Origin: Bacteroidota bacterium
Lineage (GTDB): Bacteria > Bacteroidota > Bacteroidia > Chitinophagales > Chitinophagaceae
Assembly (NCBI GenBank): GCA_005883855.1
Contig: VBAU01000203.1
Span: 1-5,644 of the forward strand
Reading direction: 5' to 3'
Length of the DNA stretch: 5,644 nt
Each line of letters begins with the position of its first letter. Position 1 is the first letter of the stretch. Under the pieces are notes generated by a model. It saw nothing but the letters and a program-made list of their open reading frames with translations. It had not been told where the DNA came from and did not search any database. A program made the translations under genes and the position numbers. Positions 1-5,644 of this stretch are shown one piece after another.

Positions 1-3000
1 TTCAACTCAACGGCGAAAAAAGAAATTTCGATTTCCCGACAACCGAATCTGACCGCGGAGGGTACGGAGTAAATTATTTTTTTGTAAAGAACAATCGCTT
101 TTACCAGTTCAACGATGTTATAAAAGTTCCATGGACAAGCAAAGAACTCAAAATAGAATACGCGACATTCCGCGACAAAACCTTGCCCGGCAGTGAAGAG
201 AAATGGAAAGTTAAGATTACCGGGTATAAGAATGAAAAGGTAGCTGCTGAAATGTTGGCGAGCATGTATGATGCTTCGCTTGATCAGTTTCAGCCTCACA
301 CTTGGAACACTCCAACTATTTGGGCTTATTATTCAAATTATGAGGTGTGGAGTGGGAATTATAATTTTTCATTAGTACAATCGAATCAGAGAGCGCATCA
401 AGTCCATGCCACGAAAAGCTTAGTTAAGAACTATGATCAGCTGTTTAGTCTACATCCTTCACGATTGATGATATTCAACGTTGCGCCAAGGATTGTGAAA
501 GACGAAGAAATGATGGATGCAAATAATCTTCAGGAAGTGGAAGTAACTGCTGGGATTGGAATGGTTGCCAGACAGAGGCAAAGGAAAAATATCGAATATT
601 TAACTACAGACACAACGGCATTGATACCAAAAGAAGAAAGGCCCGCTCAACAGGCTCGCCAAGTTCAAATTCGCAAGAACTTCAACGAAACCGCTTTCTT
701 TTTCCCTGACCTGCACACCGACTCTGCCGGTGCGATTGAATTCTCATTTACCATTCCCGAAGCATTGACGAAATGGAAACTGCAAACCCTTGCGCAGACA
801 AAAGAACTGGCTTTCGGTTTATCAACCAAAGAAGTAGTCACACAAAAACAACTAATGGTTCAGCCGAATGCTCCGAGGTTCTTACGCGAGGGCGATCGCA
901 TGGAACTCAGCGCAAAAATTGTCAATCTAACAGATAAAGAATTTACCGGCCAGGCGCAATTGCAATTGTTTGATGCAACTACTAATCAGTCTATCGATGG
1001 CTGGTTTCAGAACATGTTCCCTAACCAGTACTTCACAGTTGCCGCGGGTGCGAGTGAAGCAGTGAAATTTCCAATCCAGGTTCCTTATCTATTTAATAAG
1101 GCGTTGTCGTGGAAAATTATCGCAAGAGCGGGGGATTTCGGCGATGGAGAAGAAGATGCGATGCCGGTACTTACAAACAAAGCTCTCGTGACAGAAACAT
1201 TGCCGTTGAATATGCGAGGCACAGGGACAAAGAATTTCAAGCTTGACAAACTTCTTAATTCTTCTTCTTCGGAGACGTTACAGCATTACGGTTTGACCGT
1301 CGAATACACCAGCAATCCTGCCTGGTATGCTGTGCAATCGCTTCCCTACCTTATGGAATATCCATACGAATGTGCCGAGCAAATGTGGAACCGGTACTAT
1401 GCCAATTCGCTGGCCGCGATGATCGCCAATTCTTCGCCCCGCATCAAAGAAATATTTGAAAAATGGAAAACAAAAGATACATCAGCATTGCTGTCCAACC
1501 TGCAAAAAAACCAGGAGCTAAAATCGGTTCTCCTGGAAGAAACGCCATGGGTAATGGAAGCAAAGTCTGAGGACCAGCAAAAGAAAAATATTGCACTCCT
1601 GTTCGACATGGTGAAGATGAGCAGTGAATTGAGCAATTCCTTCGAAAAACTCAAGCAATTGCAGTCGGAGAATGGTGGTTTTGTCTGGTTTGCTGGCGGG
1701 CCAGATGATCGCTTCATTACCCAGTACATTGTTGCTGGCATCGGGCACCTAAAAAAGCTCAAGGCATTTGCGAGTGGACAAGAGGCAAAGTTGAAACAAA
1801 TTCTCGCCTCTGCAATTCCGTACCTGGACAAAAAGTTAAAAGAGGATTATGACAGGCTTAACAGGTCTAAGACTGATCTAAAAAAATACGTACCAGACAA
1901 TTCTAACATACAATATCTGTATATGCGGAGTTTCTTTCCCGACTTTCCAATTGCCAAAGTATCTCAGCCCGCATATAATTACTTCAAAAAACAATCCCAG
2001 CTAAACTGGACAAAACAAAGTAAGTACATGCAAGGCATGATCGCCCTGGCCTTGTTTAGAGCCGGCGATATAAAAACTCCCACGGATATATTACGATCGC
2101 TAAAGGAAACTGCAATTGTCAATGAAGAGCTGGGTATGTATTGGAAGGATCAATCCAATGGATGGTTTTGGTACCAGGCACCGATTGAGCGGCAATCGCT
2201 GCTCATTGAGGCGTTCCAGGAAATTACCAGGGATCAAAAAACAGTCGACGACTTGAAGACATGGCTATTAAAAAACAAGCAAACTACAGACTGGAAAACA
2301 ACAAAGGCGACAGCAGAGGCTTGTTATGCCTTGTTATTGCAGGGAACGAATTGGCTAACCAATGAACCTAACGTTGAAATCAAACTTGGCGGTGTTTCTG
2401 TATCATCCAGCGGGGCGTCCCAGGCGGAGGCCGGTACGGGTTACGTCAAAAAAACCATCGAAGGTGGAAAAGTAACTCCTGCGATGGCGAATATTTCAGT
2501 CACCGTAGAGTCTTCAAAAGTCCCCCTCCAGGGGGATTCAGGGAGCTGGGGCGCCGTTTACTGGCAGTATTTCGAGAATCTTGACAAGATCACAACATCC
2601 TCTACCCCACTCAAACTATCAAAAAAACTATTCGTCGAAAAAAACACGGACCGTGGTCCCGTTTTGATGCCCGTGAATGACGGCGATGAATTGCACGTTG
2701 GCGATAAAATAAGAGTAAGAATTGAACTAAGAGTTGACAGAGATATGGAGTATGTACACATGAAAGACATGAGGGCGTCTTGCCTTGAACCCGTAGATGT
2801 CTTGAGTGAATACAAATGGCAGGATGGGCTTGGTTATTACGAAACCACGAAAGATGCCAGCACCAATTTCTTCTTTAATTCCTTGCGAAAAGGAACGTTC
2901 GTCTTCGAATATCCTTTGTTTGTTACCCACACCGGTAACTTCAGCAATGGGATAACAAGCATTCAATGTATGTATGCGCCGGAGTTTAGTTCCCATTCCG

Positions 3001-3029
3001 AGGGAGTGAGGATTTCGGTAAGCGAGTAA
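1..3029 (+). CDS. Alpha-2-macroglobulin family protein, C-terminal part (5' end outside window)
   Basis: This is probably an envelope protease trap: bacterial A2M proteins are thought to be cleaved in a bait region and then bind the attacking protease covalently through a thioester. The frame is open from the left edge (first whole codon at 3), giving 1008 visible residues. Bacteroidota members of this family are often near 1800-2000 residues, so roughly the N-terminal half, including any signal peptide, is missing. Residues about 1-170 look like macroglobulin-type beta domains (ATFRDK, then AAEMLASMYDASLDQF). A basic, Gln-rich linker at about 176-225 sits where a bait region should be. The A2M domain begins at about 228 (AFFFPDLHTDSAG, then TKWKLQTLAQTKELAFG). 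The thioester motif CAEQ is at 457-460, keeping the Cys and Gln of CxEQ. The helical thioester domain follows, with GGFVWFAGGPDDRF from about 558. The C-terminal beta domain ends with CMYAPEFSSHSEG. A TTG at 183 is an internal codon, not the start. No pbpC, a frequent A2M neighbour, follows downstream. The family call is firm; the biological role is inferred. Confidence 0.93.
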   Translation, partial: QLNGEKRNFDFPTTESDRGGYGVNYFFVKNNRFYQFNDVIKVPWTSKELKIEYATFRDKTLPGSEEKWKVKITGYKNEKVAAEMLASMYDASLDQFQPHTWNTPTIWAYYSNYEVWSGNYNFSLVQSNQRAHQVHATKSLVKNYDQLFSLHPSRLMIFNVAPRIVKDEEMMDANNLQEVEVTAGIGMVARQRQRKNIEYLTTDTTALIPKEERPAQQARQVQIRKNFNETAFFFPDLHTDSAGAIEFSFTIPEALTKWKLQTLAQTKELAFGLSTKEVVTQKQLMVQPNAPRFLREGDRMELSAKIVNLTDKEFTGQAQLQLFDATTNQSIDGWFQNMFPNQYFTVAAGASEAVKFPIQVPYLFNKALSWKIIARAGDFGDGEEDAMPVLTNKALVTETLPLNMRGTGTKNFKLDKLLNSSSSETLQHYGLTVEYTSNPAWYAVQSLPYLMEYPYECAEQMWNRYYANSLAAMIANSSPRIKEIFEKWKTKDTSALLSNLQKNQELKSVLLEETPWVMEAKSEDQQKKNIALLFDMVKMSSELSNSFEKLKQLQSENGGFVWFAGGPDDRFITQYIVAGIGHLKKLKAFASGQEAKLKQILASAIPYLDKKLKEDYDRLNRSKTDLKKYVPDNSNIQYLYMRSFFPDFPIAKVSQPAYNYFKKQSQLNWTKQSKYMQGMIALALFRAGDIKTPTDILRSLKETAIVNEELGMYWKDQSNGWFWYQAPIERQSLLIEAFQEITRDQKTVDDLKTWLLKNKQTTDWKTTKATAEACYALLLQGTNWLTNEPNVEIKLGGVSVSSSGASQAEAGTGYVKKTIEGGKVTPAMANISVTVESSKVPLQGDSGSWGAVYWQYFENLDKITTSSTPLKLSKKLFVEKNTDRGPVLMPVNDGDELHVGDKIRVRIELRVDRDMEYVHMKDMRASCLEPVDVLSEYKWQDGLGYYETTKDASTNFFFNSLRKGTFVFEYPLFVTHTGNFSNGITSIQCMYAPEFSSHSEGVRISVSE

Positions 3030-3031
3030 AA

Positions 3032-3122
3032 TGGTGAATGGTCAATCGTGAATAGTGAATCGATTCCTCACTCACGACTCACGGCTCACGGCTTTGAGCG
3101 TTGAGCTTAGGATTGAACATTG
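3032..3122. repeat. Degenerate 7-bp tandem array between the A2M and oxidoreductase genes
   Basis: The stretch divides without gaps into thirteen heptamers. It starts with TGGTGAA, TGGTCAA, TCGTGAA and TAGTGAA, turns at TCGATTC, and continues with CTCACTC, ACGACTC, ACGGCTC and ACGGCTT. It ends with TGAGCGT, TGAGCTT, AGGATTG and AACATTG. The first block (GTGAAT type) is nearly the reverse complement of the second (ACTCACG type), with GAATCGATTC at the turn (3057-3066), so the array can fold as an imperfect hairpin. It begins 2 bp after the A2M stop codon and ends just before the oxidoreductase start. It may act as a 3' mRNA structure or weak terminator, but that is inference. From memory, heptamer arrays of this kind occur between genes in some Bacteroidota. 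Confidence 0.75.
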
Positions 3123-3127
3123 AGCGT

Positions 3128-3135
3128 TACTTTTG
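3128..3135 (+). promoter_or_regulatory. Possible -7 element for the oxidoreductase gene
   Basis: TACTTTTG matches the Bacteroidota -7 pattern TAnnTTTG exactly. The nearest usable upstream TTG is at 3101-3103, leaving a 24-bp spacer, slightly longer than usual. Transcription would begin at about the GTG at 3140, implying a leaderless or nearly leaderless message. An 8-bp pattern with two free positions can occur by chance, so this is tentative. Confidence 0.3.
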
Positions 3136-3139
3136 TTTC

Positions 3140-4198
3140 GTGCAAATAGATTATCTCATCATTGGCCAAGGACTCTGCGGAACGTGGCTTAGTTGGTTCT
3201 TAATGAAGGAAAACAAGACCTTCGCTGTCATAGACAAAAATGAGCCCATTACTCCGTCGAAAGTTTCTGCTGGTATCATCAACCCGGTTACGGGAAGAAG
3301 AATGGTGAGAGTATGGATGGCCGAACAGGTGCTTGCCTTTGCGCATGAAGCATACACTGAGATCGGAAAATTCTTAGACATCACTACCATCTCTCAAAAA
3401 AATCTCATCGATTTTTTTCCCAATGTCCATCAGCGCCAGGTATTTTTGGAACGAATCGAAGAGGGAGAGAATTACCTGCAATCGTACCCGGAGCAAAATC
3501 AATTCAACGAATTTTTCAACTACAATCTTGGCTGTGGTGAAATTCGTGGTTGCTGCATAGTCCAGCTTCAAAATTTAGTACCTGCATGGAGGCAGTACTT
3601 GCTGAACAATGGACGACTGGTCGAAGAAACCTTTGAATTCGAAGATCTCGTCATAAATAAAGAGTCGATCCGGTATCATAACATACATGCTGAAAAAATA
3701 TTTTTCTGCGATGGACTCAGCAGTTTTCAAAATCCTTTCTTCAGACAACTTCCGTTTGCACCCAATAAAGGCGAAGCTCTGATTGTTGAAATACCAAATT
3801 TACCGGGGGATCATATTTACAAAAAGGGCTTTGTGCTTGCGCCTTTGGAGGAGGGGAATTTGTTTTGGTTTGGATCGAATTACCAGTGGAATTTCCCTCA
3901 CGCTAATCCAACCGAAGAATTTTATGAACAGGCGCGGCGTCACTTGCAGGCGTGGCTGAAACTACCGTTCAATGTCCTGGAACATAAGGCTGGCCTAAGA
4001 CCCGCGACCCTGGAGCGCAGGCCGTTTGTCGGATTGCATCCTCAGCAAAAAAACGTGGGCATCCTAAATGGGATGGGAACAAAGGGATGTTCGCTGTCTC
4101 CCTGGTTTGCAAATGAGCTGGTTCAAAATCTTGTGCACAATAAGGGAATTAACCCGCACGCAGATATCAGTAGGTTTCAAAAAATATTGTCTTTGTGA
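3140..4198 (+). CDS. FAD-dependent oxidoreductase, DAO family
   Basis: This is a probable soluble flavoenzyme of the D-amino-acid oxidase/glycine oxidase fold; the substrate is unknown. Starting from GTG 3140 it has 352 residues, a normal size for the family. The N-terminus is a classic FAD Rossmann strand: DYLIIGQGLCG puts GxGxxG at 9-14, and VID ends at Asp32, which should bind the FAD ribose. SAGIINPVTGRR at 43-54 is the conserved second FAD-contact region. The C-terminus carries AGLRPATLERRPFVG (284-298) and NGMGTKG (310-316), the closing FAD-binding segments. No signal peptide or membrane span is visible. The frame also opens at TTG 3101, but that codon lies in the heptamer array and would put 13 atypical residues before the Rossmann strand, so GTG 3140 is preferred. 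There is no clear Shine-Dalgarno sequence. It lies 110 bp after the A2M gene on the same strand; cotranscription is uncertain. A role in amino-acid catabolism or cofactor synthesis (ThiO-like) is possible but unsupported by neighbours. Confidence 0.88.
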   Translation: MQIDYLIIGQGLCGTWLSWFLMKENKTFAVIDKNEPITPSKVSAGIINPVTGRRMVRVWMAEQVLAFAHEAYTEIGKFLDITTISQKNLIDFFPNVHQRQVFLERIEEGENYLQSYPEQNQFNEFFNYNLGCGEIRGCCIVQLQNLVPAWRQYLLNNGRLVEETFEFEDLVINKESIRYHNIHAEKIFFCDGLSSFQNPFFRQLPFAPNKGEALIVEIPNLPGDHIYKKGFVLAPLEEGNLFWFGSNYQWNFPHANPTEEFYEQARRHLQAWLKLPFNVLEHKAGLRPATLERRPFVGLHPQQKNVGILNGMGTKGCSLSPWFANELVQNLVHNKGINPHADISRFQKILSL

Positions 4199-4210
4199 AA
4201 CGATTCCATC

Positions 4211-4227
4211 AACGATAGGACATCGTT
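4211..4227. terminator. Small hairpin after the oxidoreductase gene, possible weak terminator
   Basis: AACGAT and ATCGTT form a perfect 6-bp stem around the 5-nt loop AGGAC, starting 12 bp after the TGA stop. T-rich sequence (TAATTTGTT) follows on the + strand. The stem is short and A/T-rich, so it could be chance or only a weak intrinsic terminator. Confidence 0.35.
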
Positions 4228-4235
4228 AATTTGTT

Positions 4236-4306
4236 GCCACAGATTTTACAAATGAACACAGATAAGGGTGCGGAATTTATCTGTGAGTATCTGCGCCATC
4301 TGTGGC
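4236..4306. repeat. 71-bp nested palindrome of the CCACAGAT/ATCTGTGG type
   Basis: The outer arms GCCACAGAT (4236-4244) and ATCTGTGGC (4298-4306) are perfect 9-bp complements. The inner arms CACAGATAA (4257-4265) and TTATCTGTG (4277-4285) are also perfect 9-bp complements, around an 11-nt loop. The two unpaired side segments are 12 nt each, so the element is symmetric. The right-hand side segment holds another copy of the core on the opposite strand (GCAGATAC). The element sits between two convergent genes, 37 bp after one stop codon and 54 bp from the other, a place where it could end transcription from both sides. Similar ACACAGATT palindromes are, from memory, scattered between genes in many bacteria. 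A reading frame that opens at 4231 on the + strand is an accident of this element. Confidence 0.75.
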
Positions 4307-4360
4307 TAAAATATGTGTCCACCGGGAAATTGAACCAATTCAAAAGGAAACAGCGCGACG

Positions 4361-5143
4361 TTACTCCGATTCAGTTTTCAGGATCTTGTTTTTTGACAAC
4401 GGATCCTGGTTGAGGACGCGGCACAGCGCGCTGTAGAGTTCGGGCATGTTTTTTTTCAATCCCTCGGGGTTATCGAAAAACGCCTCAACACTCACAGCCC
4501 AAAATTCGTGGAGGTTGCTGAAAGCGTAGCTTCTTAAATAGCTTTGCCTGTTTGTAATTACCTGGGCAAGGATTGGACCGGTAGTGGTGGAGAACTGTTC
4601 ATAGTTCATCCTGAAATGCGTATCCATACCGTATTGTGCAAAAAAATTATTATATAGAAGAGCGTGCGCCATTTCATGGTTGGCCACATTAATATTGTCG
4701 GCCCGATTGGTATAGCCGTATTTGAAATGCTTCCACGAAAGATAGATACCTTCCGGTGCCACGTGACCGACATAGAGCTCTTCATCATTTTCCATTTTAT
4801 ATGCGTCGGCTAACACATAAATGTTCTGAAAGTGAGAAAGTGAATAATTCTTTAATCCGTAGGTAACCTGTATTGCCGAAGCGCTAACGAGGACGGCTAT
4901 GTCCTCACTTTCCTCAAGCCCTATAAAATGAAACTTCTTCGACAATTTAAAGTGATGAACCCGCTGAATAAAATATCTCTTCCCTTCAGGGGCGAGGTCA
5001 TTAAAGTAAGAAAATAAACTTCCAATTATAAATGAATAAGAATCAAAGATTGAATCACTGACCGCAATGGTTTGCTCAGTTGAGGCTGGCGATTCGTGAT
5101 TTACGCCAAAAATATTTCGAAGCTTCCGAAGTACAGTTCGCAT
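4361..5143 (-). CDS. MtfA-like zinc-dependent peptidase (family M90)
   Basis: This is a probable cytosolic zinc metallopeptidase of the MtfA/M90 type. E. coli MtfA is an aminopeptidase that also binds the repressor Mlc; nothing here supports the Mlc role, and the substrate is unknown. At 260 residues it matches the usual family length (about 265). The catalytic motif HEMAH is at 156-160 (two zinc His and the Glu base). The third zinc ligand is probably Glu213 in the segment LHEFWAVSVEAFF (211-223), the equivalent of the conserved Glu in MtfA. Upstream, SASAIQVTYGL (88-98) and VGHVAPEGIYLSWKHF (125-140) fit the family core. The N-terminus is basic (MRTVLRKLRN) without a convincing signal peptide. 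ATG at 5143 is the first start after an 80-bp gap and gives the expected length. It is convergent with the oxidoreductase gene and follows a broken copy of itself on the same strand. It has its own promoter-like sequence, so it is probably expressed alone. Confidence 0.9.
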   Translation of the reverse strand: MRTVLRKLRNIFGVNHESPASTEQTIAVSDSIFDSYSFIIGSLFSYFNDLAPEGKRYFIQRVHHFKLSKKFHFIGLEESEDIAVLVSASAIQVTYGLKNYSLSHFQNIYVLADAYKMENDEELYVGHVAPEGIYLSWKHFKYGYTNRADNINVANHEMAHALLYNNFFAQYGMDTHFRMNYEQFSTTTGPILAQVITNRQSYLRSYAFSNLHEFWAVSVEAFFDNPEGLKKNMPELYSALCRVLNQDPLSKNKILKTESE

Positions 5144-5160
5144 GGGTAGCGGTTAAGTTT

Positions 5161-5191
5161 TAAATATAAACATTCCCCTCCCATTTTACAA
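5161..5191 (-). promoter_or_regulatory. Candidate promoter for the MtfA-like gene
   Basis: On the - strand, TTG (complement of 5189-5191) is followed after exactly 20 bp by TATATTTA (complement of 5161-5168). This fits the Bacteroidota pattern TTG-N17-23-TAnnTTTG except for the last base. Transcription would start at about 5156, leaving a leader of roughly a dozen bases before the ATG at 5143. The position is right and the gap is otherwise empty, but one mismatch and an A/T-rich setting keep this moderate. Confidence 0.42.
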
Positions 5192-5223
5192 GCATAGCTC
5201 GTATAATTACTAGGGTATAACGG

Positions 5224-5644
5224 TTATTTCGACAAAATCTTATCTGCCGACAACGGGTCCTGGTTTAATATATCACAAAGAGTGCCATACAGGTTGGGCA
5301 TATATTGCTTAAGCCGGCAGGGTTTTCAAAGATGGCTTCCACGCTTACAGCCAAAGGCATAACTCCGTAAATAACTCCTTCGCTCGACAATGGCGCTCGC
5401 AAATGCGGGGCCGCTTATTGCGGAAAATTTTGCAAAGTCTGTCTTGAACTCCTTGTCTATCCCCGCTTCGTCCATAAAACTTTCATGTTCCAGGGCATGT
5501 GCCATCTCATGAATAGCAACATTCACATTATCCGTTTTGTCGCTGTACCCTTGCAAAAAATATTTCCATGCAATATAAATTCCTTCTGGCGACACATGGC
5601 CCACAAAAATCTCCATTTCGCCAGTTTTTTGATAAGCGTCAGGA
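5224..5644 (-). pseudogene. Broken tandem copy of the MtfA-like peptidase gene (5' end outside window)
   Basis: From the right edge the frame reads PDAYQKTGEMEIFVGHVSPEGIY and onward, alignable without gaps to residues from about 112 of the neighbouring intact peptidase, with about half the residues identical. HEMAHALEH keeps the HExxH motif. After RSYLRSYAF (codon ending at 5353) homology jumps frame. Compared with the intact copy, 20 nt are missing at 5352/5353, covering the codons for SNLHEFW and so the third zinc-ligand Glu. The old frame then stops at TGA 5326-5328. Homology continues in another frame as AVSVEAIFENPAGL until about 5309-5312, where one A appears missing from an AAG codon. 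The rest, QYMPNLYGTLCDILNQDPLS, returns to the original frame and ends at TAA 5224-5226. The two losses total 21 nt, so the frame is restored, but only after the stop. A shortened protein ending at 5326 would lack a zinc ligand and the C-terminus. The N-terminal part lies outside the window. Confidence 0.85.

Noticed and set aside
1397..1831. 144-residue - strand reading frame inside the A2M gene
   Set aside because: It is Ser/Cys/Phe-rich and antisense to the conserved thioester domain; it looks like a shadow frame. The same holds for the other antisense frames within the A2M, oxidoreductase and peptidase genes.
3032..3122. CRISPR array
   Set aside because: The units are only 7 bp with no spacers between them, and no cas genes are visible.
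3101..3139. Longer N-terminus for the oxidoreductase from TTG 3101
   Set aside because: The 13 extra residues are translated from the end of the heptamer array and precede a Rossmann strand that normally begins within a few residues of the start.
4231..4413. 60-residue + strand reading frame starting with TTG
   Set aside because: It lies mostly within the palindrome, runs into the 3' end of the opposite-strand peptidase gene, and shows no protein-like pattern.
5326..5616. A separate small 96-residue HExxH protein
   Set aside because: Homology to the intact peptidase continues on both sides of this frame, upstream to the window edge and downstream in shifted frames to 5224, so it is a fragment of a broken gene.
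1..5644. A coordinated defence or novel multi-gene system built from the A2M, flavoenzyme and peptidase genes
   Set aside because: The genes are on opposing strands, separated by repeats, and belong to common families with no shared pathway; nothing in the sequence links them.

Overview
The window looks like chromosomal DNA from a member of the Bacteroidota, probably near the Chitinophagaceae or Cytophagales. Three things suggest this. The first is a very large alpha-2-macroglobulin-like protein of the Bacteroidota type, which carries a SusC-like LQEVEVTAGIG motif just before its A2M domain. The second is intergenic DNA made of drifting heptamers and CACAGAT palindromes. The third is promoter-like sequence resembling the TTG-N17-23-TAnnTTTG pattern, without strong Shine-Dalgarno sites. 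The assignment rests on sequence character only, not on a search.

Layout from left to right: (1) the C-terminal 1008 residues of an A2M-family protein on the + strand, cut by the left edge, with an intact CAEQ thioester motif; (2) a roughly 90 bp intergenic array that can be read as thirteen 7-bp units; (3) a compact FAD-dependent oxidoreductase of the DAO family on the + strand, most likely starting at GTG 3140; (4) a convergent intergenic region with a small hairpin and a 71 bp nested palindrome; (5) an intact MtfA-like M90 zinc peptidase on the - strand; (6) a diverged second copy of that peptidase gene, also on the - strand, running off the right edge. This second copy is broken by an apparent 20-nt deletion, which removes the third zinc ligand, and by an apparent 1-nt deletion.

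The genes do not form an obvious pathway. The A2M protein is probably an envelope protease trap. The oxidoreductase is probably a soluble flavoenzyme of unknown substrate. The M90 pair is a tandem duplication in which the upstream copy has decayed. I see no defence system, CRISPR array, insertion sequence, tRNA or rRNA. The most informative signals are the decaying duplicate, the heptamer array, the nested palindrome and the SusC-like motif in the presumed bait region.
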